64,000 nucleotides of DNA from the NCBI RefSeq assembly GCF_000710035.2, contig NZ_JMJJ01000005.1, forward strand, positions 1,054,001 through 1,118,000. The letters are read 5' to 3'. Below are positions 28,473-36,814 of the stretch, piece after piece. Within the stretch, counting starts at the first letter, position 1; every line of letters starts with the position of its first letter. The stretch comes from Pantoea ananatis LMG 2665 (GTDB lineage: Bacteria; Pseudomonadota; Gammaproteobacteria; Enterobacterales; Enterobacteriaceae). The position numbers and the translations under genes are program-made. Under the pieces are notes generated by a model. That model was not told where the DNA came from. It did no database searches and saw only the letters and a list, made by a program, of their open reading frames with translations.

Positions 28473-30083
28473 TTACAGCCGCATCCAGATGTCCAGATCG
28501 CTGTTCATTGGCGCATAGTTGATCATCGCTGAGTCAGCCAGATTGGGCGATTTGGTGCCATCAGGCTGTTTGTCCACGACGATTTTTCCCACGCCGTTTA
28601 TTGAGTAGGTCGGCTGAGACAATTCGATTACAAGTTTGTCTTTGTTCGGCATGGCGCTGCTGATCGATATGAGTTCATCGGGGTTGTAGGCCATCCCCTC
28701 GACTACAGCGCGATAGGTGTTCTGGAAGAGTTTGCGCAGATACCACCAGCTCTGGGCTTTGGCGTTGGCAAAGAAATCCTTATTCAGTCGGGCCTGTTGG
28801 CCGTTGTCGCCCCGTACCGCTTCATCATCCGGATCGAACACACCACCGCTGCCACGAAACGGCGTGGCCAGTATCATCGGCCGACGAGCCACTTTGCGTA
28901 GTTCGTTGATGGCACGCGCATCACCGCGCACGCCCGCGCCTAAGCCGTCCTCGTCGAAGCGAAACTCTTCGATCCGGTCCTCTTCGCAGTAGCCAAAGAC
29001 TTTCTCGACCGATCCGTAAATGTCGCTGCCTACGCCTGACCACTCGCGAATGTTCTCAAGCAGGAAGCCATGACGCGAAGAGAAGGCGTTTTTATCCCGG
29101 CCCTCGTCGGCCACGTCCATGGCGCCCAGACGTTTACCCGTGGGCTGGATACCCAGTTTGATATGCGCATCGATAGCAGCCTGTACCCAATCGCTCGGGA
29201 TTAGTACGCCCTCAGCCGATGCGGCATAGTTGAGGTCAAGTTCCTGAGCAACGACAACCGGGTTATCAATCTTCTCGCACTCCTTGCGGTACCACTCGTC
29301 ATCCTTGCGCGGGTCGCTGCGCCAGTGAAATGTGAATACCGGAATGCGCCCGCCGTGACGCTTTTGCGCGAACGGGTTAGCCATGCCGTTAACCGATGAG
29401 AGGTCGATACGGCAACGCGTGGTTTGTGACAGCGAGGCTTCAATCAACATGGGACGCATCAGGAACGCGGCCTCATCCACGAAATAAAGCGTGGTACGGT
29501 CACCACGGCCGATATTGTCGCCCGCTTCGCCCTTGAGCACTGCGCCGGTAGTCGGGAATTCAACACGCATGTAGGGCGCGTGCTTCTTCGCGCTCCAGTC
29601 GCCGCGAAACTCAACGGGCAGCATTTCGACGAACTTACGCGCCTTCCAGAAAAGCGCCTTCGGGTCGCCGGTACTGTCCACGTATTCCTCTTTGCGCGAA
29701 CCGAAGCCGATCACCATTTCTTTATTGAAGAGGCACATTGAGCAGGCCAGGCCGATTGAGGTCCAGCTCAGCCCCATTTCGCGGCTTTTCTCGGTGATGC
29801 CGTTTTCGTGCTTGCCGCGACGGTCCATTATCCACTGAATCCACTCTTCCTGTTTGGGGAACAGCAGGAACGGGATGGACACGGGCAGGCCGTAATCAAG
29901 ATTTCGCGGGTCTGTCGTGATACCCCAGTCTATAATGAACTGGGCAGGATTATCGCGGTAGAACGCTTTCAGCGCTGGTAGCAATTCAGGATTAGCGCGG
30001 ATCCGCTGTAGCCGCTCCATCCGCCATTCGAACACCTGCGTATAGTCAGGGTTCTTAAAATCGAACGGGAATGGGATAGGCAT
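28473..30083 (-). CDS. Terminase large subunit
   Basis: 536 residues, an ATP-driven packaging motor and nuclease. The ATPase part has the P-loop variant [13 protein letters not shown] and Walker [10 protein letters not shown]. The RNase H-like nuclease part has [17 protein letters not shown] (first catalytic Asp) and [13 protein letters not shown] (second acidic cluster), with [13 protein letters not shown] near the C-terminus. Start MPIPFPFDF is at 30083. A 204-bp non-coding stretch separates it from the small-subunit gene. Confidence 0.93.
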   Translation of the reverse strand: MPIPFPFDFKNPDYTQVFEWRMERLQRIRANPELLPALKAFYRDNPAQFIIDWGITTDPRNLDYGLPVSIPFLLFPKQEEWIQWIMDRRGKHENGITEKSREMGLSWTSIGLACSMCLFNKEMVIGFGSRKEEYVDSTGDPKALFWKARKFVEMLPVEFRGDWSAKKHAPYMRVEFPTTGAVLKGEAGDNIGRGDRTTLYFVDEAAFLMRPMLIEASLSQTTRCRIDLSSVNGMANPFAQKRHGGRIPVFTFHWRSDPRKDDEWYRKECEKIDNPVVVAQELDLNYAASAEGVLIPSDWVQAAIDAHIKLGIQPTGKRLGAMDVADEGRDKNAFSSRHGFLLENIREWSGVGSDIYGSVEKVFGYCEEDRIEEFRFDEDGLGAGVRGDARAINELRKVARRPMILATPFRGSGGVFDPDDEAVRGDNGQQARLNKDFFANAKAQSWWYLRKLFQNTYRAVVEGMAYNPDELISISSAMPNKDKLVIELSQPTYSINGVGKIVVDKQPDGTKSPNLADSAMINYAPMNSDLDIWMRL

Positions 30084-30214
30084 TAAATTGTTCCAGTTTG
30101 AACGCTATTTAACATAAGGGATGTTACCCGCACTGGCGAAACAGCACTCAGGCGAAGTTAGCTGCCAAAGGCGTATTTCATGATGAATTCATTAGGGAAA
30201 AGCTGAAAACGAAC

Positions 30215-30252
30215 TGCATAAACGATGCATAAAAGAGGCTCGAAAATGCATA
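30215..30252. repeat. Phased TGCATA repeats, candidate packaging site
   Basis: Three TGCATA copies at 30215, 30226 and 30247 are 11 and 21 bp apart, that is one and two helical turns. They lie between the terS and terL genes, which are common places for pac or cos recognition. The role is inferred. Confidence 0.4.
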
Positions 30253-30287
30253 GCCCGAAAAGGTGACGAAACCGCTATTTCCAGTAG

Positions 30288-30761
30288 TTATCCCATCATT
30301 TTCTTATACAGCTCCGCAGCCTCGTCAGAGGTCAGCGAAACGCTCTCAGTTTTGATAGGCCCACCGTTTGCCCCGGTGCTTTCCACCTTCAACTTGTTGG
30401 TGTACGCGTCGCCCACCTCTTTCGCCGCCTGCTCAATCAACTGGGCAGTAAGTGCAAAGTTTTTCATGGTTTCGGTGCGCGTCGCCATGCGGTCAAGCGT
30501 CCGTAGTCGGTATGCCTTATTGGCGATCGGGATATCAGCTATTTGCGTCTGAAACCTGTTGCGCGTGTCGTTGAACATGTCCACCCATTTCTTTGCCAGC
30601 TTCTTGCCGCTGGCCTTCGTGGGGTCGTGCTGCTCAACCTGCTGGCGGTTGATCTTCACGCCAAATTCTTTCAGGACGGACTCGGCCACCTGCGATGGCG
30701 TATCAAAGCAAGCAACGGATTGAACTATAAAGGCTTTAATTTCCGGTTTAAGCGCCGCCAT
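30288..30761 (-). CDS. Terminase small subunit (DUF2280 type)
   Basis: 157 residues. MAALKPEIKAFIVQSVACFDTPSQVAESVLKEFGVKINRQQVEQHDP is the DUF2280 DNA-binding N-domain with a helix-turn-helix. A helical oligomerisation middle part follows, and the C-terminus contains SLTSDEAAELYKKMMG. It probably recognises the packaging site and hands DNA to the large subunit. Confidence 0.85.
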   Translation of the reverse strand: MAALKPEIKAFIVQSVACFDTPSQVAESVLKEFGVKINRQQVEQHDPTKASGKKLAKKWVDMFNDTRNRFQTQIADIPIANKAYRLRTLDRMATRTETMKNFALTAQLIEQAAKEVGDAYTNKLKVESTGANGGPIKTESVSLTSDEAAELYKKMMG

Positions 30762-30791
30762 AGTTTACCATCCGTCCTGCTCTGTCCTGGT

Positions 30792-31409
30792 TTATGCGAG
30801 CCTCAGCATGCACGTGCCGCACGCTCTGGCTATGTCTATGTTTGCCACCTCTGCTGGTTGGCTGGCAGCGTCGATAAGCTGCTTAACTTCTTCGCTGGCG
30901 CCGTAGCGGCGAACAACGCCCGTGAACTCTTCGACGTCATGGCCGCGCATGCAAAGCTTGGGCTGGCCGTCGCGCGTAAACTCAGGCGCGCCAAATTCGT
31001 CTGTTTTTTGCGCAATGTGATAAAGCTCATGCTCTACCAGCGCGCAGAACTCCAGATCGCTACAGTTCATGCAGAAATCAGCAGCAAGTGTGATAATGAA
31101 ATCAGGCTTTCGGCCAAACCATTCATACAACTGCTGTTCCATACGGGCTTTTTGCCAGCCGCCCGCACGCATCATCACTTCTTCGGCCTGTCCTAGCACC
31201 GTGCGGCCTTTTTTGGTGAAAGCTGATGCCGCCCACAGAAACCCAATGTCAGCTTCTGCAAGATGCGCGTGGTCTGGGTTGTGCAGCAGTCCGTCCGGGC
31301 TGATTATCTGATCCTGAACCCAATAGCCAATTTCATTTGCCGGAGCGATAGATATATAAGGCTTAAATTCTTCCACAAAATCACCCGGTGGGAAGGGTCG
31401 GCCGTTCAT
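30792..31409 (-). CDS. Putative phage metallopeptidase
   Basis: 205 residues from the ATG at 31409 (MNGRPFPPGDF); codons upstream of this belong to the terminator hairpin. The zinc motif HELYHIA (HExxH) is present near residue 130 in FCALVEHELYHIAQKTDEFG, with a later GHDVEEFTGVVRRYG that may hold a third ligand. This matches the phage metallopeptidase family often encoded near terminase genes. The substrate is unknown. Confidence 0.8.
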   Translation of the reverse strand: MNGRPFPPGDFVEEFKPYISIAPANEIGYWVQDQIISPDGLLHNPDHAHLAEADIGFLWAASAFTKKGRTVLGQAEEVMMRAGGWQKARMEQQLYEWFGRKPDFIITLAADFCMNCSDLEFCALVEHELYHIAQKTDEFGAPEFTRDGQPKLCMRGHDVEEFTGVVRRYGASEEVKQLIDAASQPAEVANIDIARACGTCMLRLA

Positions 31410-31435
31410 TTTAGCCCCCATAAAACTAATCCAAA

Positions 31436-31458
31436 AAAAACCGCCCGAAGGCGGTTTC
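31436..31458 (-). terminator. Intrinsic terminator in the late operon
   Basis: On the minus strand AAACCGCC-TTCG-GGCGGTTTT followed by a T tract, immediately after the stop of the 62-residue gene. A Q-modified polymerase would read through it. Confidence 0.85.
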
Positions 31459-31459
31459 A

Positions 31460-31648
31460 TTAAATTTTATTGAAAGCTACAAGGATTATGTTTTTTTCAA
31501 TAAGACCTGTCTGACGAGAAAGATTTCGAATATATGCGGCAGGTATTTCTGTAGATTTGGTGTCACTAGGAATGTCTACTGTATCCCAACCAGATACATT
31601 CCTGCCTGTATCATCTTGATATTTCCAAGAGAAAAACCAACTTTGCAT
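31460..31648 (-). CDS. Small unknown protein
   Basis: 62 residues (MQSWFFSWKYQDDTGRN, end KNIILVAFNKI). A good AAGGAG precedes the ATG. Not recognised; soluble, with an aromatic N-terminus. It has its own terminator directly downstream and is AT-richer than its neighbours, so it may be an independently transcribed accessory gene. Confidence 0.6.
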   Translation of the reverse strand: MQSWFFSWKYQDDTGRNVSGWDTVDIPSDTKSTEIPAAYIRNLSRQTGLIEKNIILVAFNKI

Positions 31649-31740
31649 AAAAAACTCCTTTTGAAATGGAGCTAGATATTATCCCTAAGACAATTCTTAA
31701 TGAAGAAAAATTTATCATTCCCGCTGTAATGATTATCATC

Positions 31741-31762
31741 AGGCGCACTCGTAAATGCGCCT
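31741..31762. terminator. Hairpin after the 59-residue gene
   Basis: AGGCGCA (31741-31747) and TGCGCCT (31756-31762) form a perfect 7-bp stem with an 8-nt loop, but no T tract follows. It may be a weak terminator or an RNA-stability element. Confidence 0.4.
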
Positions 31763-31770
31763 TGTGATGA

Positions 31771-31950
31771 TTACGCCAGCTTTTTAGCCAGTGCCACCAC
31801 ATCGTCGAATAGCGCTTCGACGTCATGTCCAGCCACCTTAAGCAGCTCTTTCACCTTTGCCAGAATTGCATCGGTGTTATCGGTCGATACAGTGGCCGGA
31901 GCCGGTACAGCAGTTGTCAGCGTGCTATTTTCAATCTCTTCATCGGGCAT
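31771..31950 (-). CDS. Small acidic helical protein
   Basis: 59 residues from the ATG at 31950 (MPDEEIENSTLTTAVPAPATV), preceded by GAGAGGAAG. The C-terminal half is one amphipathic helix pair (ILAKVKELLKVAGHDVEALFDDVVALAKKLA). It lies between the lysis genes and the terminase region. Not recognised. Confidence 0.6.
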   Translation of the reverse strand: MPDEEIENSTLTTAVPAPATVSTDNTDAILAKVKELLKVAGHDVEALFDDVVALAKKLA

Positions 31951-32003
31951 CTTTACTTCCTCTCTCATGGGTGGTTCCCTGTTCATCTGCAACAGGGCAT
32001 CGG

Positions 32004-32261
32004 TTAAATCTTTTTTGGCGCTTCACTCTGCGCCTCCTGCGGCTGAGCGATAGCCTGCTCATCAAGTTTGTTTTTCAGTTCGTCAATCTGAGCCTGAAAA
32101 CGTTGCTCTACTTCCTGCCAGCCGTCACGAATGGCTGTTGATTCGGCCTCAGCTTTGACAGGGCTGTTTTTCCAGCGGAAAAGGCCCACCAGCCAGCCAG
32201 CGGCAAAACCAGTGACGAGCGCAATCAGCGCCCACGTAATTAGTGCGGTAGTGGTGTACAT
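32004..32261 (-). CDS. Small membrane protein of the lysis region
   Basis: 85 residues, with one transmembrane helix (residues 5-28, TALITWALIALVTGFAAGWLVGLF) followed by a charged coiled coil (GWQEVEQRFQAQIDELKNKLDEQ). It starts 4 bp after the Rz stop. The topology is similar to accessory lysis proteins, but the family is not recognised. Confidence 0.65.
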   Translation of the reverse strand: MYTTTALITWALIALVTGFAAGWLVGLFRWKNSPVKAEAESTAIRDGWQEVEQRFQAQIDELKNKLDEQAIAQPQEAQSEAPKKI

Positions 32262-32265
32262 GGGC

Positions 32266-32766
32266 TTATTTACCTTTTGAAGGGGCGGGAGTTAAGCAGA
32301 CCTGACGCACATAATCCTGTAGGCCGGTCAGTTGCTTTGTAACGATTTCGATTCGCTCTCTGAGGGTGAAATAATCCCGCTGAGCGGCGTCTGTAAGTCG
32401 GGGGCTGCCATCATCATCCACGCGGGTGGCGGAGGATTTACCGGACACTGGCCGATCACATTTGGCTGAGACGCGCAGGCGCTTAGCCCCAGAATCGACA
32501 TCCCTACGCAGATCGCTAATGGTTTTTTGCGCATCGGCTAAATCCTTCGTGTATCTGGCATCGATTGCCGCAACAGACTGCTGGCGTTTCTGCATGTCAT
32601 TGATGGTTGCCTGGAGGCTGTCGGTAACCGCCTTCTGTTTATCACGCTGATCGCGGAAATAGACGGCGTTGTCGCGGTAGTGACCTACCGCCAGTAATAA
32701 CCCGGCTATGATCACCACCAGCAGAAACGCCAGCACAACGCGCCAGTTAATAATTAACCAGGTCAT
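32266..32766 (-). CDS. Rz: i-spanin Rz
   Basis: 166 residues from the ATG at 32766, which overlaps the endolysin stop as ATGA. An N-terminal signal anchor (residues 4-26, WRVVLAFLLVVIIAGLLLAVG) is followed by a periplasmic coiled coil (RDKQKAVTDSLQATINDMQKRQQSV, then ADAQKTISDLRRDV). Together with Rz1 it fuses inner and outer membranes in the last step of lysis. The Rz1 gene is nested inside in another frame. Confidence 0.88.
   Translation of the reverse strand: MTWLIINWRVVLAFLLVVIIAGLLLAVGHYRDNAVYFRDQRDKQKAVTDSLQATINDMQKRQQSVAAIDARYTKDLADAQKTISDLRRDVDSGAKRLRVSAKCDRPVSGKSSATRVDDDGSPRLTDAAQRDYFTLRERIEIVTKQLTGLQDYVRQVCLTPAPSKGK
32328..32534 (-). CDS. Rz1: o-spanin Rz1, nested in Rz
   Basis: 68 residues. 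The signal peptide ends in a lipobox LSAC (Cys 20), which gives a 49-residue outer-membrane lipoprotein rich in proline (VNPPPPAW), as in lambda Rz1. It lies fully within the Rz gene in a different frame, the lambda-type embedded arrangement. Start MRKKPLAIC at 32534. Confidence 0.85.
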   Translation of the reverse strand: MRKKPLAICVGMSILGLSACASQPNVIGQCPVNPPPPAWMMMAAPDLQTPLSGIISPSESESKSLQSN

Positions 32767-33251
32767 GGGTTCAGGCTCCAGTTGCATATCTCCCGCTCTA
32801 CGTCGCGACGATTGGCAAGCCCCTGAATCCTCACGCGGTCAACGTATACCCAACTGCGAAGGCCATCGCAGGCTTGCTGATAGCGGCCGGCATTAAGGTT
32901 GCGCAGTACCGATGAATGCTCGAATGCATTAATGCCGACGTTATAGCTAAAACTGATAAGAGCGGCTTTCTGATATGCATTCGACGGTACCTTTACGGAC
33001 CTTTCCACAGACCGGGCATAGGGCTGCAGGTGCTTTTGCAGAAGCGCGTCGCACTCTTTTTGGGTATAGGTTTTACCCTGAATAACGTCCGGGCCAGTTA
33101 TCCCGTTGCATACAGTCCAGACGCCGCCGACGTCACGGTATGGCGTGTAAGAATTGCCTTCGAGGCTTGGAACCAGAACAGCCGCGATGGCCAACGCACC
33201 GCCACCAGCTGCTGTGATGAGGCTTTTACGTAAAGCAGGTGAAATAGCCAT
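32763..33251 (-). CDS. SAR endolysin (GH24 lysozyme)
   Basis: 162 residues. The N-terminal weakly hydrophobic Gly/Ala-rich segment (residues 11-28, LITAAGGGALAIAAVLVP) is a signal-anchor-release domain: the enzyme is exported by Sec and held inactive until the membrane is depolarised. The catalytic triad is Glu31, Asp40 and Thr46 (LEGNSYTPYRD then VWTVCNG), with the same spacing as in phage 21 R. The Cys near the triad may be part of the activation switch. Adjacent to a pinholin. Confidence 0.92.
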   Translation of the reverse strand: MAISPALRKSLITAAGGGALAIAAVLVPSLEGNSYTPYRDVGGVWTVCNGITGPDVIQGKTYTQKECDALLQKHLQPYARSVERSVKVPSNAYQKAALISFSYNVGINAFEHSSVLRNLNAGRYQQACDGLRSWVYVDRVRIQGLANRRDVEREICNWSLNP

Positions 33252-33604
33252 TATGCTTTCTCCGCCAGCTTCAAAGCCTTGTTGACTGTATCGACTACTT
33301 CGGGCGCTTTGTCCTCGTCATGCGAGGGTGAGCGGTTTAAATAACTCTGGATCGCCGCAGTGCGCAAACTCTCCTGCTCTGCCTCAAACTTTCTGGCCAG
33401 TTCTTCCCGATTGCTCTCTTTGCGTTTGTAATACGCGTTCACGACGAAGGTCGCTATACCGAGCATCACACCACTGACCAGACCGATGAAATTCCAGTCC
33501 AGGTGATAAACCCAGTCATACCAGTTGAATAGGCCGTTACAGACCAGGCCACCCGACGCGCAGTAGGTAACCCCTGATGCTATTTTGTCAGGCATAATTT
33601 TCAT
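33251..33604 (-). CDS. Pinholin-like holin with dual start
   Basis: 117 residues from the ATG at 33604 (MKIMPDKIASG), with GGGGGTGG upstream. A second in-frame ATG three codons later (MPDKIASG) recalls the S71/S68 dual start of phage 21 (MKSMDKISTG). Two hydrophobic segments (SGGLVCNGLFNWYDWVYHL and FIGLVSGVMLGIATFVVNAYY) are followed by a charged tail (KRKESNREELARKFEAEQE). With a SAR endolysin next to it, this fits the phage-21 lysis mode. Its C-terminal tail is longer than that of phage 21 S. Confidence 0.82.
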   Translation of the reverse strand: MKIMPDKIASGVTYCASGGLVCNGLFNWYDWVYHLDWNFIGLVSGVMLGIATFVVNAYYKRKESNREELARKFEAEQESLRTAAIQSYLNRSPSHDEDKAPEVVDTVNKALKLAEKA

Positions 33605-33745
33605 ATCCACCCCCAGACGGGGACTTATCCAATTAGGAATTGTCTACTTTCTGAACTGGACAAGCCCGGTTAGCTTTTTACATGTCGAGTGAAAAAGCTT
33701 CCTGCCGCCGTTGGGTAGCCAATGGTGAGGATCCGCAATGCGGAT

Positions 33746-34363
33746 TTAGTTGATGCGCTTAAATGCGTAAGTCCCAATGCCCTTGCGGCCCAGGTCACAT
33801 TCCATCTGATTGTGTTCCACGCATTCAAAGCCCTGCTTACTGAACCAGTTGCGTAGACCTTCGTCAGTGAAGTACCAGATATGTTCATCTTTACGGAAGT
33901 GATGTGAGCGGAGGATGTCCGCGCTGTCACGGAAAATCGGGATAGACACAAATACGAATTCACCGGCTCTGGCTACTGCTGCTTCCGGATCGTCAATGTG
34001 TTCGAGCACATCCCACATACTGATCGCGGCACAGGACGTTTTATATAAATCCCGGTAGAGACCTTTCTCTTTCAGCCACTCTACGCCAGCGGGGTTGACG
34101 TCATAGCCGAACGTCAATGCACGCGAGGCAACAAACTGGCCAGCGCCAATCCCTACATCAAGGACAGGTCCATGGTAATGGCGCGCAATCAGCTCGATGC
34201 GTGACAGTGTGAGCAGGCGCCCGGTTTCGGTGTCTGCCATTCTCTTATAGCGCTCGAAGTAATCCACGTTATAAGGACGTTCGCGCGGTACCGGATAGCG
34301 ACCAATCCCAAGCTCGGGAAAGAACACCAGTTCGCTATCAACTCTCTGATAAAACTCTCTCAT
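33746..34363 (-). CDS. Class I SAM-dependent methyltransferase
   Basis: 205 residues. Motif I VLDVGIGAGQFVAS binds S-adenosylmethionine, followed by GYDVNPAGVEWL and SMWDVLEHIDDPEAAVARA (Methyltransf_23-like pattern). The target is unknown. It is last in a three-gene cassette with two glycosyltransferase-like genes; it overlaps the middle gene by 26 bp. Position between Q and the lysis genes implies late expression. Confidence 0.85.
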   Translation of the reverse strand: MREFYQRVDSELVFFPELGIGRYPVPRERPYNVDYFERYKRMADTETGRLLTLSRIELIARHYHGPVLDVGIGAGQFVASRALTFGYDVNPAGVEWLKEKGLYRDLYKTSCAAISMWDVLEHIDDPEAAVARAGEFVFVSIPIFRDSADILRSHHFRKDEHIWYFTDEGLRNWFSKQGFECVEHNQMECDLGRKGIGTYAFKRIN

Positions 34364-35204
34364 TCAGCCAGGCCTCAAATTTGTTGCTGAATCCGGTAAT
34401 GCGCTTATCGCATTGATGGTCCCACTGATGGCAGCGGCAGTAATTGTCAGGGATCGCCCAGCCAACGTTTTGAAGATTCATTGTGTGGTCGGTCACGACG
34501 TCAGGCGCGTTATGCGCTCCCCGCCCACCGGCCACAACAAAAACAGGCGTCTGATAACAGATAGCAGCGGGCAGCGCCCAGCCAACTGGCGTGACGACGA
34601 CCGCGGCGCTTTCCACCAGTGAAAGCAGGCTGCACAGATTCAGTTCGCCGCTGTGCAGATACAAATCTGCTTCGGGTTTCTCACCCACCAGCCACTCTTT
34701 TCCCTCTTCCAGATCCGCAACACTGATAACGAAAAAGTGACGACGCAGGATGCGAGAAGCCTGGACAAGGTAATCAGGATCCGGATTACGGGAATCGCTA
34801 CGCCATTCACTGCGCACTGTAGCGGGCCGGATGACTGCAACCGGCTTATCGCTGTAATGCTGACCAGCGTGGAACGATGGCAAATCGAAGTGACCTGGCT
34901 CAGTATGAAAACGCTCGCGCATGGCATCGATGATAGAACCGCGCTCAAGCTCAGCGGGCCCGTAGAATATGCGGTGCGTGTCGTATCTGTCGGGCAACGT
35001 CTGCCAGTCAGCCCGTGAACTGTCTTCGTTCTTACGCTGTGTGCGAAGTGTTGTCTCACTGCGCACAGTGAATACTGATAAATCCTGATAAATTTCCGGC
35101 CACGCGGTTTTGATGAACGATCCGGGCGGCAACTGCTTCACAAAAGCACGCTGATAAATCGAATCTCCCAGCCCCTGCATGCCATCAATGAATATCGGTT
35201 TCAT
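34338..35204 (-). CDS. Glycosyltransferase family 9-like protein
   Basis: 288 residues. IFIDGMQGLGDSIYQRAFVKQLP is the N-terminal Rossmann start of heptosyltransferase-like GT-B enzymes, followed by PVAVIRPATVRSEW and VVVTPVGWALPAAICYQTPVFVVAGGRGAHNAPDVV, the GT9-type donor-site pattern. The C-terminus is Cys/His-rich (NYCRCHQWDHQCDKR), perhaps metal-binding. Donor and acceptor are unknown. It overlaps both partners (26 and 20 bp). Confidence 0.75.
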   Translation of the reverse strand: MKPIFIDGMQGLGDSIYQRAFVKQLPPGSFIKTAWPEIYQDLSVFTVRSETTLRTQRKNEDSSRADWQTLPDRYDTHRIFYGPAELERGSIIDAMRERFHTEPGHFDLPSFHAGQHYSDKPVAVIRPATVRSEWRSDSRNPDPDYLVQASRILRRHFFVISVADLEEGKEWLVGEKPEADLYLHSGELNLCSLLSLVESAAVVVTPVGWALPAAICYQTPVFVVAGGRGAHNAPDVVTDHTMNLQNVGWAIPDNYCRCHQWDHQCDKRITGFSNKFEAWLNERVLSES

Positions 35205-35745
35205 GAATTTCCCTGATTACGTCCTCAAGCGACGCCCTGGTGAAACAGGTGAGGCTGGTTTGTCTGCTGCAGTTCACTATCCGCGCGCCGGGCTGTGAAT
35301 CAGCAATGCGCGCAAACTCGCCATGCCAGCGCCGGACATTATCTGGTGTCGGATTGCTTATACCGTCGTGCGCCCCGTGCCAGTGCAGCCCGTTTGTCAC
35401 CGAGCAGTCATAGCCGAGCAAAATGATTTTTTCAGCGCCGAGGTGCATGGCGAACAAAATGGCGCGCTGGCCGGAATTGAATGTACCGGACGTGTCTGTA
35501 TCGAAAAGCCGCAAACCATAACGCGAAGCAGCCCTCTCGTTACAGGTCCAGCGCTCTGCGGCAGATGAAATCTGTGCGTGATATTTATCCCACCAGTCCA
35601 GATCCCCGGCGTAGATGTACCGGCACTGAGGCGCGGCACTCCAGCTGGAGTTCACTGTAATCAGGGGAATTCCTGCGTCACTGATTAGTGCGCAGTCTTC
35701 TTTGGTGAGCGATGGCCCGGAGGCACAAACAGCAATCTGTTTCAT
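35185..35745 (-). CDS. DUF115 / GT42-like Rossmann glycosyltransferase-like protein
   Basis: 186 residues. CASGPSLTKEDCALI at the N-terminus and TFNSGQRAILFAMHLGAEKIILLGYDCS in the middle are the GxGPSL and SG-A-GA-I-L-GxD motifs shared by DUF115/MptE-like proteins and sialyltransferases of the CST-I type. Activity is inferred. It is first in the cassette and begins after the candidate tR'-type terminator downstream of Q. Confidence 0.7.
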   Translation of the reverse strand: MKQIAVCASGPSLTKEDCALISDAGIPLITVNSSWSAAPQCRYIYAGDLDWWDKYHAQISSAAERWTCNERAASRYGLRLFDTDTSGTFNSGQRAILFAMHLGAEKIILLGYDCSVTNGLHWHGAHDGISNPTPDNVRRWHGEFARIADSQPGARIVNCSRQTSLTCFTRASLEDVIREIHETDIH

Positions 35746-35766
35746 GCCACCTCACAAGCCTTTAAA

Positions 35767-35801
35767 GCAAAAACGCCCGCTGGCTGGTAAGGCCGCGGGC
35801 G
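35767..35801 (-). terminator. Terminator between Q and the late genes (tR'-like)
   Basis: On the minus strand CGCCCGC (35801-35795) pairs with GCGGGCG (35780-35774) around a 14-nt loop, followed by five T. The 35746-35924 gap is also where a Q-dependent late promoter is expected; no promoter is confidently seen. Confidence 0.65.
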
Positions 35802-35924
35802 CTTTCAGTTAATCCACAACTTGCAACTGTTCGGTTTTTCCCGCTGATGAACAGCGCGGAGAAATCCCATCATTGGCGTGATAATGGTCCATTTTATTCA
35901 CGCCGTCAATACATGAGATAAATC

Positions 35925-36776
35925 TTATTGCTTCATATTCCTGATTTCGCTGTTTCCGGTCACACGCTGTAGCATATCGCCCGCTATGGACTCTTCCTTG
36001 TGGCACTGGGTTATCAGCGCTTCATAGAACGGTTTAAAATTGCGTGACCAGGTTGGCTGGCTTACTGCCATAGCGGCATAACCAACAGCACGCCGCACAG
36101 TTTCAGCAGGCAGACGCGCATAACCGCGGCCGGTGCATTTGGTGCAGGTTTTCATCACGGGGACTCCCTGAATCTCACTCTGCTCAAGGTCCAGAACTTT
36201 GCCTTTACCATGACAGCGACACGCATTGCTGATCACGCCCTTCCCTTCACAGGTGCCGCAACGGACACGCTGAATCTCTCTTACCTCTCTGACTTTCTCA
36301 TAACTGGACGGTACGAAGCCTTCGACCCCCATACGGACAGAGGCTTTCACCAACTCCCGCGCCGGAAAAGGCATGTGTGATTTAGTGGTGAATACCTCCG
36401 CGTCGATAAACCCGGTACCACCACAGCAGGTACAGGGGCGCTGGCTTGCGGCGCTGCGCGAATAGTCCATGTAGGCAAACGTTGCGAGCAATTGCACAAA
36501 TTCGCGTTTAATATTCTCATCGAGTTCGGCGACTGCCCGGAAAAGCCCCGCCTTACTCATACCGAATTCAGTTAACATTTCTACAGCGCGATCACTGGAC
36601 GTAATGCCATGCTTGGACAGGAATAATTCAAAGCCGAAACGAGCCTGCGCGCCAGTCAGCCCGAAGGATGCCATCACATCCGAAATATCCAGGCTGTCAC
36701 TGGCCGTTGCCCGTGGAGAATCGCTGAACATAGGTGATTTAGGTGCGAAAAACTTTATCGTGCTTTCAAGGTTCAA
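35925..36776 (-). CDS. Q: Late antiterminator Q (phage 82 type)
   Basis: 283 residues. Two Cys pairs of zinc-binding type (RPCTCCGGTGFIDAEV and RVRCGTCEGKGVI) continue with RCHGKGKVLDLEQ and KTCTKCTGRGYARL, a DnaJ-like set. The C-terminal part (RRAVGYAAMAVSQPTW, then FYEALITQCHKEES) resembles phage 82 Q. It loads on RNA polymerase at the late promoter and lets it pass terminators into lysis and virion genes. It lies upstream of all late genes in the transcription direction. Confidence 0.85.
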   Translation of the reverse strand: MNLESTIKFFAPKSPMFSDSPRATASDSLDISDVMASFGLTGAQARFGFELFLSKHGITSSDRAVEMLTEFGMSKAGLFRAVAELDENIKREFVQLLATFAYMDYSRSAASQRPCTCCGGTGFIDAEVFTTKSHMPFPARELVKASVRMGVEGFVPSSYEKVREVREIQRVRCGTCEGKGVISNACRCHGKGKVLDLEQSEIQGVPVMKTCTKCTGRGYARLPAETVRRAVGYAAMAVSQPTWSRNFKPFYEALITQCHKEESIAGDMLQRVTGNSEIRNMKQ

Positions 36777-36814
36777 GGTGATTCTCCTTACTGAATTTTG
36801 CTGCGTTTATAGTC

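Noticed and set aside
35809-36006. 65-residue minus-strand frame overlapping the end of Q
   Set aside because: Out-of-frame shadow of the Q C-terminus with no ribosome site.
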